This document shows positions 17,660 to 27,053 of a stretch of 64,000 bases of DNA, in pieces. The notes beneath the pieces were generated by a model, which did not search any database, was not told the DNA's origin, and was given only the letters and a program-made list of their open reading frames with translations. Source of the DNA: Saprospiraceae bacterium (GTDB lineage: Bacteria > Bacteroidota > Bacteroidia > Chitinophagales > Saprospiraceae); contig JAWKLJ010000002.1 of the NCBI GenBank assembly GCA_041392805.1, positions 2,185,001-2,249,000 of the forward strand. The letters run 5' to 3'. The first letter of the stretch is position 1, and each line of letters begins with the position of its first letter. The translations under genes and the position numbers were made by a program.

Positions 17660-19405
17660 CTAAGGTTCCAATACAATTTCGTTAACGGCTTTGCCAGAGG
17701 CAACCATTGGGAATACATTTTCTTCTTTTTCTACTTCAACATGAAGTAAATAAGGCCCATTATGCTTGAGCATTTCCGCAACGGCATCCTTCAGGTCTGC
17801 TGGTTTTGAAATTTTACGACCAGCCACGCCAAACCCTTCTGCAATTTTGATAAAATCTGGATTTTGTAATTCAACAGAAGAATAGCGTCGATCATAAAAC
17901 AATTGTTGCCATTGGCGAACCATGCCGAGGTAGTTGTTGTCCAGCAGGACGATTTTCACCCCTACATTCCATTGTGCGCACATGCCCAATTCCTGAATGG
18001 TCATTTGAAAACCACCATCCCCGATAAAAACGACTACTTCGCGTTCGGGTTGGGCCAATTTAGCGCCAAAAGCGGCAGGCAAGCCAAATCCCATGGTGCC
18101 TGCTCCACCAGAAGAGACCCATTGGTTGGTCGACTTATATTCGTAGTATCGGGCGGCAATCATTTGGTGTTGTCCCACATCCGTGGCCACGATAGCCATA
18201 CCATTGGTTTGATCGGAGACCTCTTTTACGGCCATTCCCATCTTGATATTTCCGTTGGCAGAAGCACCAACTGCGCCTTTTATTACTTTTTCATATTCGA
18301 TCTCATCACAGGCTCTAAAACCAGCTATCCACTCAGGGTAGGCTTTTTCATTGACCATTGGCAACAGCTTTTCTAAAGCGACCTTGGCATCTGAAACGAT
18401 GGGAACGTGCGCAAATACATTTTTGCTGATCTCAGAAGGGTCAATTTCGATGTGAATCACTTTCGCTTGCTTGGCATAGGCATTGAGGCGACCTGTTACC
18501 CGGTCATCAAAACGCATCCCAATGGCGATCAGTACATCGCATTCATTTTGCATCATGTTGGGACCGTAATTGCCATGCATGCCCAACATTCCCATATGGA
18601 GCGGGTGATCGGACGGAATGGTCGATAGTCCGTGAATGGTGCAGGCCAATGGAATACCCGTTTTTTCAACAAACGTTTTGAATACCTCCTGAGCATGGGC
18701 TATTTGAATACCATGCCCCGCCAGAATCAGGGGTTTTTTGGCATTATTGATCAAAGCCGCTGCCTCGCGCAAGGCTTCAGGATCAGCCTTGGGTAAGGGG
18801 TGATAGCTGCGAATAGCCAAGCGATTGGTATAATTGAATTCAAGTTCTTCCAATTGGGCGTCTTTGGTAATATCAATCACTACGGGCCCGGGGCGACCTG
18901 AATTGGCAATGTAAAAGGCTTTGGCAAAGATCTCTGGAATTTCTGCTGCTTTGGTAATTTGATAATTCCATTTGGTCACCGGCATCGTACAATTGATGAC
19001 ATCTGTTTCCTGGAAAGCATCACTACCCAATAAATGGCTGACCACCTGCCCGGTGATGGCAATCAGTGGCGTAGAGTCCAAGATGGCATCTGCCAGACCA
19101 GTGACGAGGTTCATGGCGCCCGGCCCGGAAGTAGCCATACAGACCCCCGTTTTGCGGGTGACCCGAGCATAGCCCTCTGCTGCATGTATGGCACCCTGCT
19201 CATGCCGGGGAAGAATATGTCGGAGCCTGTCCTGATAATAATAGAGGGCATCATAAACGGGCATGATAGCACCGCCGGGATAACCAAAAATGGTATCCAC
19301 TTTCTCTTCTATTAAACAACGCAGGATAGCCTCTGCTCCGGTAATAATGTCTTTTTTTTGTGTAGCTGTTTGCGGCGCTGTTGCCGATTGAGTATTGCTT
19401 TTCAT
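17660..19405 (-). CDS. ilvB: Acetolactate synthase large (catalytic) subunit
   Basis: The 581-residue length fits AHAS. The N-terminal TPP pyrimidine domain carries the catalytic Glu in LPRHEQGAIHAAEGYAR, and the C-terminal TPP-binding motif is GDGGFQMTIQELGM ... DNNYLGMVRQWQ. The enzyme needs TPP, FAD and Mg. It lies 56 bp downstream of ilvD and 28 bp upstream of ilvN, so the three are very likely one transcript under the ilv leader attenuator at 21346-21488. Confidence 0.95.
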   Translation of the reverse strand: MKSNTQSATAPQTATQKKDIITGAEAILRCLIEEKVDTIFGYPGGAIMPVYDALYYYQDRLRHILPRHEQGAIHAAEGYARVTRKTGVCMATSGPGAMNLVTGLADAILDSTPLIAITGQVVSHLLGSDAFQETDVINCTMPVTKWNYQITKAAEIPEIFAKAFYIANSGRPGPVVIDITKDAQLEELEFNYTNRLAIRSYHPLPKADPEALREAAALINNAKKPLILAGHGIQIAHAQEVFKTFVEKTGIPLACTIHGLSTIPSDHPLHMGMLGMHGNYGPNMMQNECDVLIAIGMRFDDRVTGRLNAYAKQAKVIHIEIDPSEISKNVFAHVPIVSDAKVALEKLLPMVNEKAYPEWIAGFRACDEIEYEKVIKGAVGASANGNIKMGMAVKEVSDQTNGMAIVATDVGQHQMIAARYYEYKSTNQWVSSGGAGTMGFGLPAAFGAKLAQPEREVVVFIGDGGFQMTIQELGMCAQWNVGVKIVLLDNNYLGMVRQWQQLFYDRRYSSVELQNPDFIKIAEGFGVAGRKISKPADLKDAVAEMLKHNGPYLLHVEVEKEENVFPMVASGKAVNEIVLEP

Positions 19406-19461
19406 GGCATTACAATTTGCTGATTCTACGCAGAAATTTGCTAAAAAAGAGAGAACCGAAT

Positions 19462-21141
19462 TTATAAGGCGTCGGTCACACAGCCTTCACTGGCCGAAGA
19501 AACCGTTAAGGCGTATTTCCTTAAAAAACCACTGGTTGCCCTCACCGGAGGGGTTTGCCAATTGGCTTTTCGCCTTTGGATTTCTTCTTCAGTTAAATCA
19601 ACTTCCAGTTTATTGCGAATGGCATCAATGGTGATCATATCGCCATTTTGAAGTAAGCCTATGAGTCCACCTTCCTGGGCCTCAGGGGTAATATGCCCCA
19701 CCACGAAGCCGTGGGTACCGCCAGAGAAACGGCCATCTGTAATCAAAGCCACTTTTTTGCCCAGGCCTTGTCCCATAATGGAAGAAGTAGGCTTTAGCAT
19801 CTCCGGCATGCCGGGGGCGCCTTTGGGGCCGGAGTAGCGGATCACGACGACCTCCCCGGCTTGAATTTTGCGGTGGTGGAGGGCCTCGTTGAGTGCTGCT
19901 TCACTATCGAAAACATGGGCGGGACCTTGGAAGACTTCGCCCTCCTTGCCCGTTATTTTGGCCACAGAACCACCTTCTGCCAGATTGCCGTAGAGGATCT
20001 GAAGATGCCCCGTGGCTTTGATCGGCTGGCTAAATGGGCGAATAATGTCTTGGCCTTCCTTCAAAGCGGGGACGTCTGCCAGGTTTTCGGCAATGGTTTT
20101 TCCAGTGACGGTCATACAGTCTCCATGAAGGTAGCCCGCTTCTAGCAATAATTTCATCACGGCTGGTACGCCGCCCACCTCAAACAGATCCTCCATCACG
20201 TAGCTACCACTGGGCTTGAGGTCAGCCAAAAACGGCGTTTTGTCGCTAATCCTTTGGAAATCATCAATGCTGAGGTCGATACCTACCGATTTGGCCATGG
20301 CCAAAAGATGCAGTACTGCATTAGTTGAACCACCCAAAACGGTAATCAGGGTGATGGCATTTTCGAAGGCCTTACGGGTCATAATGTCCCGGGGTTTCAG
20401 GTCGATTTCGAGGAGGTGCCGGATGGCCTTTCCTATCTTTTCGCAGTCCATGCCTTTGTCGGCATGATTGGCAGGAATGGAGGAGTTGTATGGCAAGCAC
20501 ATGCCCAACGCCTCGATGGCGGAAGCCATGGTGTTGGCCGTATACATGCCACCGCAGGCACCTGGGCCAGGGCAAGCATTTTTTACAATGGCTTTAAAAT
20601 CTTCAGGTGACATTTGCCCCGTGTCTTTTTCGCCCAAGGCTTCAAAGGCAGAAACAATATCTAATTTGCGAGAAGCATGGCAACCGGGGCTAATCGTACC
20701 ACCATACACCAAAATGGAGGGGCGATTAAGTCTGCCGAGGGCAATCATAGCGCCAGGCATGTTTTTATCACAGCCTACAACAGGTATCACGGCATCATAC
20801 CATTGGGCACCCACCACTGTTTCAATAGAATCGGCAATGAGGTCGCGAGAGGGGAGTGAATATCGCATACCAACGGTTCCCATCGACATACCATCACTAA
20901 CGCCAATGGTATGAAAAATCAAACCAACCAGGTCACTTGCTTTAACACCTGCCTTGACCTGGGCGGCCAAATCGTTCAGGTGCATATTGCAAGTATTGCC
21001 TTCCCACCCTGTACTGACAATACCCACTTGGGCTTTATTCATATCTTCTTCCGTCAATCCAATGCCATATAACATGGCTTGTGCGGCGGGTTGCGTTTCA
21101 TCCTGCGTGAGTACTCGACTGTATTTGTTCAACTCTTTCAT
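19462..21141 (-). CDS. ilvD: Dihydroxy-acid dehydratase
   Basis: The 559-residue protein shows the three Fe-S cysteine motifs of IlvD: NTCNMHLND near residue 52, CDKNMPGAMIALGRLNRPS near 125, and GPGACGGMYTANTM near 195. It dehydrates 2,3-dihydroxy-3-methylbutanoate and its ethyl homologue to the 2-keto acids that precede valine and isoleucine. It is the first structural gene of the operon, about 260 nt below the stop of the leader peptide. ilvC and leu genes are not in the window. Confidence 0.95.
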   Translation of the reverse strand: MKELNKYSRVLTQDETQPAAQAMLYGIGLTEEDMNKAQVGIVSTGWEGNTCNMHLNDLAAQVKAGVKASDLVGLIFHTIGVSDGMSMGTVGMRYSLPSRDLIADSIETVVGAQWYDAVIPVVGCDKNMPGAMIALGRLNRPSILVYGGTISPGCHASRKLDIVSAFEALGEKDTGQMSPEDFKAIVKNACPGPGACGGMYTANTMASAIEALGMCLPYNSSIPANHADKGMDCEKIGKAIRHLLEIDLKPRDIMTRKAFENAITLITVLGGSTNAVLHLLAMAKSVGIDLSIDDFQRISDKTPFLADLKPSGSYVMEDLFEVGGVPAVMKLLLEAGYLHGDCMTVTGKTIAENLADVPALKEGQDIIRPFSQPIKATGHLQILYGNLAEGGSVAKITGKEGEVFQGPAHVFDSEAALNEALHHRKIQAGEVVVIRYSGPKGAPGMPEMLKPTSSIMGQGLGKKVALITDGRFSGGTHGFVVGHITPEAQEGGLIGLLQNGDMITIDAIRNKLEVDLTEEEIQRRKANWQTPPVRATSGFLRKYALTVSSASEGCVTDAL

Positions 21142-21345
21142 GCTATCTTTAATTTTCGAAGTATTTTGTTGTTGCCCTTAAAGGTAAGGGCGAGTCATTG
21201 AGAAATCGAATAAAAAAATAAAAAACTTACGAATCTAAGCAGTGGTATTATAGGTTTAAGTGATTGTAAGTCAATTATTTACCTTGTTGCTTCTTACGAG
21301 TTAAAGCCCGTCTTTACACTTGCCTATTGCTCACTTAGAGGCAAC

Positions 21346-21381
21346 AAAAAAGCCGTTCTCCCCAGGAAGAACGGCTTTTTT
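21346..21381 (-). terminator. ilv attenuator terminator hairpin
   Basis: Arms AAAAAAGCCGTTCT and AGAACGGCTTTTTT (21346-21359 and 21368-21381) form a near-perfect hairpin with an 8-nt loop and a T-run on either strand. On the minus strand it begins about 20 nt after the stop codon of the Ile/Val-rich leader peptide and lies before ilvD. Its upper half can instead pair with the 3' part of the leader frame. Confidence 0.85.
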
Positions 21382-21401
21382 GAACATTTTGAGAAATATT
21401 G

Positions 21402-21488
21402 TCAATACCATCCTCCCTGGAGCGTCTTTTCTGTAATGACGACCACAATAATGACGACGATAATGATATTAAAAATAGAATTTCTCAT
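21402..21488 (-). CDS. ilv operon leader peptide (28 residues)
   Basis: The frame ATG AGA AAT TCT ATT (start 21488) encodes 28 residues that begin MRNSIFN and contain the run IIIVVIIVVVI, so 11 consecutive branched-chain codons and 7 Ile plus 5 Val in total, then end in LQGGWY. Directly after the stop comes a strong terminator (21346-21381), then ilvD-ilvB-ilvN. This is the architecture of ribosome-mediated attenuation, as in the E. coli ilv leader. The codons CTC CAG GGA GGA near the end of the frame can pair with the 5' arm and loop of the terminator (10 contiguous pairs, two of them G-U, 21411-21420 with 21362-21371). Stalling on Ile or Val codons would free that segment and block the terminator. 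Too short for usual gene callers. Confidence 0.85.
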   Translation of the reverse strand: MRNSIFNIIIVVIIVVVITEKTLQGGWY

Positions 21489-21510
21489 CTTGTTGTATTC
21501 AAATCCGTAG

Positions 21511-21542
21511 CAAATGTGGATTAATTTATTTGAAAAAACAAA
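21511..21542 (-). promoter_or_regulatory. Candidate Bacteroidota-type promoter for the ilv leader
   Basis: Read on the minus strand, TTTG (21542-21539) is followed after 20 nt by CACATTTG (21518-21511), one mismatch from the TAnnTTTG -7 consensus. The leader ATG lies 23 nt further. Weak evidence by itself, but the position fits. Confidence 0.35.
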
Positions 21543-21577
21543 TCTTGTGGTGATATTTTTTGTGGGAGGAGGGTTTA

Positions 21578-21633
21578 GGTTGAAGTTGAAGGTTGAAGGT
21601 TGAAGTTGAAGTTGAAGGTTGAAGGGGGGGGGG
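21578..21633. repeat. GGTTGAAGTTGAA simple repeat with G-run
   Basis: Alternating GTTGAA and GGTTGAA units run for about 50 bp and end in ten G residues. It sits between the ilv leader promoter and the propeller gene. Similar GAAGTTGGAAGTCGG text appears at 29270, 46905 and 54970. Confidence 0.6.
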
Positions 21634-21730
21634 CTTGTACAGCATTAGGTTGGTGGCTTTTGAGGCTTTTAATTAGCTGTTTATCAAAAGAAAATGTAAC
21701 TTTCGGGTAGTCAATTTTAAACGAAAAATC

Positions 21731-22891
21731 ATGAAAAAAGAACACACGATTGCCTTTTTATCCTTGAGTGCCTTGCTATTGTTGGTTTGTACTGCCTGGA
21801 TCATACCCAACTTTGCACCCCAAGCCGAACCACTGCCAACCGTAACGAGTGGCGGAACGGGGCATTACCTTTATGTTGCTACGCCAGGCATCAGAGACTA
21901 TCTGGGTTATGGAGGGCACGGATTGGTGGTTTTTGATATAGACAATAACCACGCATTTGTAAAACGGATAAAAACGAAGGGTTTGCATGCCAATGGCAGC
22001 CCGTCCAATGTCAAGGGTATCGCGGTCAGCAAGGCGCTCAATAGCGTCTACATTTCGACCTTGGAAGGACTGCAGCGAATTGACCTGAGCACGGAAGAGA
22101 TCGTATGGGAAATTCCTTTTGAGGGCGGTTGTGACCGCATGTCCATTTCACCTGATGGGATGACGATGTATTTGCCCTCCTTGGAAAAAGATTTTTGGAA
22201 TGTAGTGGATTGCAAGACAGGGGAGGTGATTACCAAGATTACAGTCCATTCGCGGGCGCACAATACGATTTATAGTCCTACTGGAAATCGGGCATATATG
22301 GCAGATATTGGCTCCCCTTTGCTGCATGTGGCAGATACCAAAACGCATAGCATCGTACAAAAGGTAGGCCCATTTAGTGCAGGTATTCGACCATTTACCA
22401 TCAATAGCGACGAATCCCTGGTGTTTGTGAATGTCAATGAATTGCTAGGGTTTGAGGTGGGAGATTTGAAAACTGGCGAAAAAATAGCGAGCGTCAAGGT
22501 GTTGGGCTGGGACAAAGGGCCCGTGCGACGACATGGCAACCCGAGTCATGGCATAGGGCTGACACCTGATGAAAAGGAGATCTGGATTAGTGATGGCTTT
22601 AATATGCGCATGCATGTTTTTAGCGGAACGGCGCCATACCAGCAACTCACGACCATAGCACTAAGCGATATGCCTGGATGGGTAACCTTTAGTATGGATG
22701 GCCAGTATGCTTATCCTTCCAGTGGGGAAGTGATTCATGCCAAAACCCGGAAAATATTATACCTGCTACAAGATGAAAACTACAATACCGTTTCCAGCGA
22801 AAAGATGATTGAAATATACCTGAAAGACGGCAAAGTTACCAAGGCTGGTGATCAGTTTGGGTTGGGGAGATTGCATGCGGTAGGGGAGTAG
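21731..22891 (+). CDS. Secreted YVTN-type beta-propeller protein
   Basis: The 386-residue protein starts with a signal peptide (MKKEHTIAFLSLSALLLLVCTAW). Repeated blades resemble YVTN/YncE or cytochrome-D1-type propellers: HYLYVATPGIRDYLG, NSVYISTLEGLQRIDLSTEE, DGMTMYLPSLEKDFWNVVDC and NRAYMADIGSPLLHVADTKT. Such propellers are periplasmic or surface exposed; some are lactonases or binding proteins. No catalytic residues can be assigned. It is monocistronic and divergent from the ilv leader. Confidence 0.75.
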   Translation: MKKEHTIAFLSLSALLLLVCTAWIIPNFAPQAEPLPTVTSGGTGHYLYVATPGIRDYLGYGGHGLVVFDIDNNHAFVKRIKTKGLHANGSPSNVKGIAVSKALNSVYISTLEGLQRIDLSTEEIVWEIPFEGGCDRMSISPDGMTMYLPSLEKDFWNVVDCKTGEVITKITVHSRAHNTIYSPTGNRAYMADIGSPLLHVADTKTHSIVQKVGPFSAGIRPFTINSDESLVFVNVNELLGFEVGDLKTGEKIASVKVLGWDKGPVRRHGNPSHGIGLTPDEKEIWISDGFNMRMHVFSGTAPYQQLTTIALSDMPGWVTFSMDGQYAYPSSGEVIHAKTRKILYLLQDENYNTVSSEKMIEIYLKDGKVTKAGDQFGLGRLHAVGE

Positions 22892-23024
22892 GGTAGGATT
22901 GATAACGCTATAGAAAGAATACAAATTGGCGAAAACTATTTTTTTATCCCAAAAGAATTCAGTGTTGAAGAATCAAAAGAAGTACGCGCAGGTTATTGCC
23001 TTAGACCATAAAAGCATTTTATTC

Positions 23025-23801
23025 ATGCGAAGGTTTCTTTGGATATTTTTGGCCCTAATAGTATGCTTATGTTTTACAGGAACGGCTTTTTCCCAAAATA
23101 AGTTCTATATAGGGCCGATAGTAGGAGGAAAGCATTCTCTGTCAATTTGCAGGAACTTTAGTGTTGCACCAACAAGAAGTACAAGTATTCATGATAGCCA
23201 AGGAGGAATTCTGTTTGGCTATGGAAATGATCGATTCTCTATCGAAAGTAATATCTTAATCGGTACGCTAGGCGCAAAATATGTCTATGATTCGCCTCTC
23301 ATAATATCAGACCGTAAGTTTAAGATTATCAATCGAAAGAATGATCATCTCTCCATAAATCTAAAAGGATTTTTTATTTGGCGAGAAATACCAAACAAAG
23401 GCTTGAGTTTCGGAAATAGTATTGGAGTTAGCTTTAATTCGCAATACAGTAAGAGTATAAACTCTGGCGTTACTAACCAGAGTCAGTCTTTACAAGGAGA
23501 TAATGGGCAATATATTCTTACCTATGATGACTTGCTTTTAGGGAGCGAGGAGACTAATTTTAGTATGCTATCAGGCCTATTTGCCAAATGGAAACTCAGT
23601 TCCCAAATTGATCTCCGAACAGAGTTAGGCTTAAATATGGGTATCGATCCTTTAAATGCACGCATTTTGCTTGCTACTCTGGAGTATATCGATCCCAAAG
23701 GCGAAAACTCCTGGAACTCTGTTGGGCAGGGTACGACCTACCTGTATTCAAAAGGTGATCACTTTTTCTTTAACTTTTCTGTGTTATTTCACATAGAATA
23801 G
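23025..23801 (+). CDS. Putative outer-membrane beta-barrel protein
   Basis: I start it at 23025, where MRRFLWIFLALIVCLCF begins a signal peptide ending near AFSQ; an in-frame ATG at 22926 adds 33 unlikely residues. The remaining 235 residues have alternating polar/hydrophobic beta-strands with many Gly, Asn and Tyr and a C-terminal aromatic strand ending FFFNFSVLFHIE, as in PorT-like or OmpW-like barrels. No specific family or function is recognised. Confidence 0.6.
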   Translation: MRRFLWIFLALIVCLCFTGTAFSQNKFYIGPIVGGKHSLSICRNFSVAPTRSTSIHDSQGGILFGYGNDRFSIESNILIGTLGAKYVYDSPLIISDRKFKIINRKNDHLSINLKGFFIWREIPNKGLSFGNSIGVSFNSQYSKSINSGVTNQSQSLQGDNGQYILTYDDLLLGSEETNFSMLSGLFAKWKLSSQIDLRTELGLNMGIDPLNARILLATLEYIDPKGENSWNSVGQGTTYLYSKGDHFFFNFSVLFHIE

Positions 23802-23895
23802 AAAGTCGAGTAAATACTAATTTTTCATTAGTGCACATCTCTTTATTTATCATCAATATGAGTGGAGTCTGTCCCTCATATTAAATTTAAATATC

Positions 23896-25099
23896 ATACC
23901 TAAAAATATAGTCCTATTTTTTACTTTTTTGTTAGTGCTAGGTGGATGTAGCAAGGAATCGGTTCGAAATGAAATACGTCCAAGCCAAACTGAATTTATA
24001 CTTGGTACACCTCAAGAATATAATGCAATGCTAAATACTATAGCGATTGGATTATTGAATTATTCTAAGGAAGAATCTTTTAAAAACTTGGTTATTAACA
24101 AGGCTAAAGAGCAATTTGATGGAGATGATAATGTGTTACTAAAAACACTTTCAGCAGAATTAGGAAATACATTCAAGGAACGTATTCAAGAAAGTGTCGA
24201 TCACCATGCAAATGATGTATCCCTTGCTAATGAGACTAGGTTTCAAAATTTTAGCTTTTTCAAAGATAAGGAAAAAGTTGATCAAGCCATTGATGGTTTC
24301 GGCTTGCCTACGGAACAATGGTATTCTCAAATATATATTCCTTTTATTGATATCGTTGATCTCTCTGAACCTCCTACCATAGTTGTGGGTCATGAAGATG
24401 GAGGGGATTGTATCCTTCTGGGATATGAACCTGTTCTAGGTACCACGAGTTATCGAGTCATTGAAGTTGATGAAACCTATGCCCGAAATCACTTAACCTG
24501 GGTTGTTTCTATTAATGAGATGGTTAATAATCTTGGTTTGCTTCCTTGATGAGTCTGATGTCAAAAACGAAGGTGGTAATAATGCCAAGAACCCTGAATT
24601 ATTTGTCCGGATTGATCAAATAAGAATCACATCGAGGAAGGAATGTTGGTCTTGTGGAAAAGCAGAAGTTAGAGTTTCTTATTCTATTATTGATACCCCT
24701 ACTGGTGCAGGATCACAGGATTGTAGTAATATAACATGGAATCCAGGAACAGACGGTATTCAGATAGCACATGTTAGCCAATCAAAATTACATGAGTGGT
24801 TAGACGTAAGTCTTGGAGTCGCGAGTATTTCTAACGGTACTACTTCAAGATTTGATCCCGGCGAAACATATGTATTAATAATGTTTGAATATGATAGTGG
24901 AGCTTCTTTGCGAGAACTGATATTCAACCCCTGTTACCATTCATATTATTTTCGCTCTAATGATAGTGAATATGTTGCTTGGGGACCTGGAGATAATGTA
25001 GATTACGGTGATTTCAACAATCCAACGAGTACGCTTCAAATGAGAGAAAAAATGGATGCTGGTGGAAATGGAATACGTTTTGAGTATCGTTATGATTAA
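23896..25099 (+). pseudogene. Lipoprotein gene with lost start codon and a frameshift
   Basis: Two overlapping frames read as one protein. Frame one encodes a near-perfect lipoprotein signal PKNIVLFFTFLLVLGGCSKE, but its natural start codon at 23896 is ATA instead of ATG (ATA CCT AAA AAT); the only in-frame TTG (23929) would cut the signal. It continues to a stop at 24547-24549. Frame two, shifted +1, takes over at about 24540 (DESDVKNEGGNN ... KECWSCGKAEVRVSY) and ends at 25099. The join is in a short T/C stretch (GGTTTGCTTCC). A sequencing error could explain the shift but not the start codon as well. Family unknown. Confidence 0.6.
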
Positions 25100-25139
25100 C
25101 TAAGCCCTTTTATTCAGATTTTGGACATATGACTAACCC

Positions 25140-25282
25140 TAGGGTGTGTAATCTGATAGTAAAAGTGTTCGACGGTTTTTGAAAGTTCAAAGATCACATA
25201 ATTTGATTAAAATTCACAAGTTAGGTATTCATTCTATCTTCATAAGTCGTGGAGTTGAAATTATATTAGATTACACACCCTA
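25140..25282. mobile_element. 143-bp MITE-like element with 15-bp perfect terminal inverted repeats
   Basis: TAGGGTGTGTAATCT at 25140-25154 is exactly inverted at 25268-25282 (AGATTACACACCCTA). The interior has no coding capacity. Ends of this kind resemble those of IS256-group elements, which is only an impression. No clear target duplication is visible. It lies between the decayed lipoprotein and the detached tail of the serine hydrolase. Confidence 0.7.
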
Positions 25283-25292
25283 CATTTTAATG

Positions 25293-25535
25293 TCATGGAA
25301 GGACTTTCTTAAAGCTATATTTGCCGAAAATCACAAAGGTTATGGCATTTTTGTCTTTTGTATCGAATACTAAGGAAGCGCCATCATCCGGATTAACAAA
25401 TTCATCGTTTCCCATTGGAACCAGTTTATAACGGTAGCCCCTGTCGTTGCCTATCAAATCCCCATTCACCACTTCCATCTCGATTTTCCACTCTTTGTTC
25501 ATGGTTGCAGGCGGATTGGTTGCGATGTATTCCCC
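25293..25535 (-). pseudogene. C-terminal domain of the serine hydrolase, cut off by an in-frame TAA
   Basis: Immediately after the TAA that ends the gene at 25536, the same frame continues without another stop for 80 codons: GEYIATNPPATMNKEW, then EMEVVNGDLIGND, KLVPMGNDEFVNPDDGASLVF and a terminal KKVLP. This matches the small beta-domain that commonly closes beta-lactamase-like serine hydrolases (L-x-x-Y-x-G-x-Y start, then LxPxxxxxFV). One nonsense change therefore separates it from its catalytic domain. An internal ATG at 25502 could start a short peptide, but that is unlikely to be functional. Confidence 0.75.
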
Positions 25536-27050
25536 TTATAATAATTTCAAATGCTCAATAGGCACTTTTTTGATTAAGGTATCGGTATTTATACCTAAGG
25601 CTTTTAATATTTTTACACCGTTTTTGTTACCTGGATTGAGTTGTACAGATTTTATATAGTTTTCGATAGCCTGCGTCTTATTTCCAAGCACCATAAGTGC
25701 CTCCCCATAACTATCATAAGCATTAGATGAATATGGAAATGCCTCCATATTTAGCTTAAAAAGGGCTGTGGCTTCTTCTGCCTTGCCAGCTTGCAAAAAG
25801 TGATACCCTGCCAGATTCATTTCGTTTTCATTGAGATAATAATCCTTGGCATCTTTGATTTCTTTATACAATGCAAGTGCTGTTGCTAAGTCTTCTTTTT
25901 CTATTACCGCTAGCAATGAATTGGCAGTGGATTTTTTTGGAAAGTCATAGGGCGTATCATAAAGAATGCCAGCAATGGCTCTGGTCATTGAATAAAGCGG
26001 CGCATCTGACGTATTGTTTAGCAATATAATGGATGACTTGTCGGAAGGAATTCGAGTAATCAGCGTGTTGAAGCCATTAATTGAGCCGCTATGACCAATG
26101 GTAGGTACCAGGCCTCCCGACCTACCCTTTGACATTTTACGTAATTCCCAACCATAACCATAGTGTTCTCCAGAAGCGGGAATGTGTGTGTCAAATAGCA
26201 AATCCAGGTACTTTTTGGGCAGCAATTTTTCAGTATACAATGCTTGATCCCATAGGAATAAGTCTTCTACTGTTGAATAAATGCACCCCGCAGAAAAGGC
26301 CACGGTCATGTCAATGTAGCTGGCATTTATATAAGATTTTCCACTTTTGTAGTAACCAGCAGCCCTGTTTTTTAGAATGGCGCTATGGTGGTCATAACCT
26401 GAATTATTCATGCCAAGTGGTGTAAATATCTTTTCTTGTAATACTTGTTCATACGATTGCCCAGTGACTTTTTCAATGATGACCCCTAGCAGTACATAAC
26501 CTGAATTGCTATAATCAAATTTTTCTCCGGGCGTAAATAATAGCGTGGAGTCCGAGAAAAGCTGTACAATTTCCTCCGGATTAGTAGAACGAGACATCCT
26601 GTCACGATAATCTGGGAACGAAGTGTAATTCGGTGTCCCGGAACTATGCGTAAGCAGGTGGTGTATGGTTATGATGTCGCCATTTTTTTTGGGGTAATCT
26701 GGTAGATAGGTGGATATTGGCATATTTAAGGCTAGTTTGTTTTCGGCAACTAATTGAACAATTAACATGGCCGTAAATTGTTTGGTGATGGAGGCTAACC
26801 GATATTTAGTGTCTGCTTGATTAGGAATCTCCCACTCTATATTTGCCAATCCGAAGCCTTTTTTATAAATAATTTCACCTTTTTCAGCCACCAGAACAGA
26901 TCCATTAAACTGCTCATATTCAACAAATTTGCTTATGAGTTCATCGAGTTTATCGATTTTGGATTGGCCATAGGAAGTATTACATATAGCTATTAGCGTG
27001 AAGATGCTCAAAAAAACAGGTTTGCCCATTTTCCTTTTAAATTTATTCAT
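25536..27050 (-). CDS. Beta-lactamase-family serine hydrolase with TPR tail, truncated
   Basis: The 504-residue product has a signal peptide (FLSIFTLIAICNTSYGQ) and the class C beta-lactamase/PBP fold: catalytic SITK in YRLASITKQFTAMLIVQL (about residue 92), the YxN motif in FDYSNSGYVLLG (about 180), and a HSG motif in TIGHSGSINGFNTL (about 318). Two TPR-like units follow at about 420-490 (SSNAYDSYGEALMVLGNKTQ). Such proteins hydrolyse esters or D-Ala peptides in the periplasm. The usual C-terminal beta-domain is present in frame after the TAA (25293-25535), so this product is probably shortened by a nonsense mutation. Confidence 0.85.
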   Translation of the reverse strand: MNKFKRKMGKPVFLSIFTLIAICNTSYGQSKIDKLDELISKFVEYEQFNGSVLVAEKGEIIYKKGFGLANIEWEIPNQADTKYRLASITKQFTAMLIVQLVAENKLALNMPISTYLPDYPKKNGDIITIHHLLTHSSGTPNYTSFPDYRDRMSRSTNPEEIVQLFSDSTLLFTPGEKFDYSNSGYVLLGVIIEKVTGQSYEQVLQEKIFTPLGMNNSGYDHHSAILKNRAAGYYKSGKSYINASYIDMTVAFSAGCIYSTVEDLFLWDQALYTEKLLPKKYLDLLFDTHIPASGEHYGYGWELRKMSKGRSGGLVPTIGHSGSINGFNTLITRIPSDKSSIILLNNTSDAPLYSMTRAIAGILYDTPYDFPKKSTANSLLAVIEKEDLATALALYKEIKDAKDYYLNENEMNLAGYHFLQAGKAEEATALFKLNMEAFPYSSNAYDSYGEALMVLGNKTQAIENYIKSVQLNPGNKNGVKILKALGINTDTLIKKVPIEHLKLL

Positions 27051-27053
27051 TGA

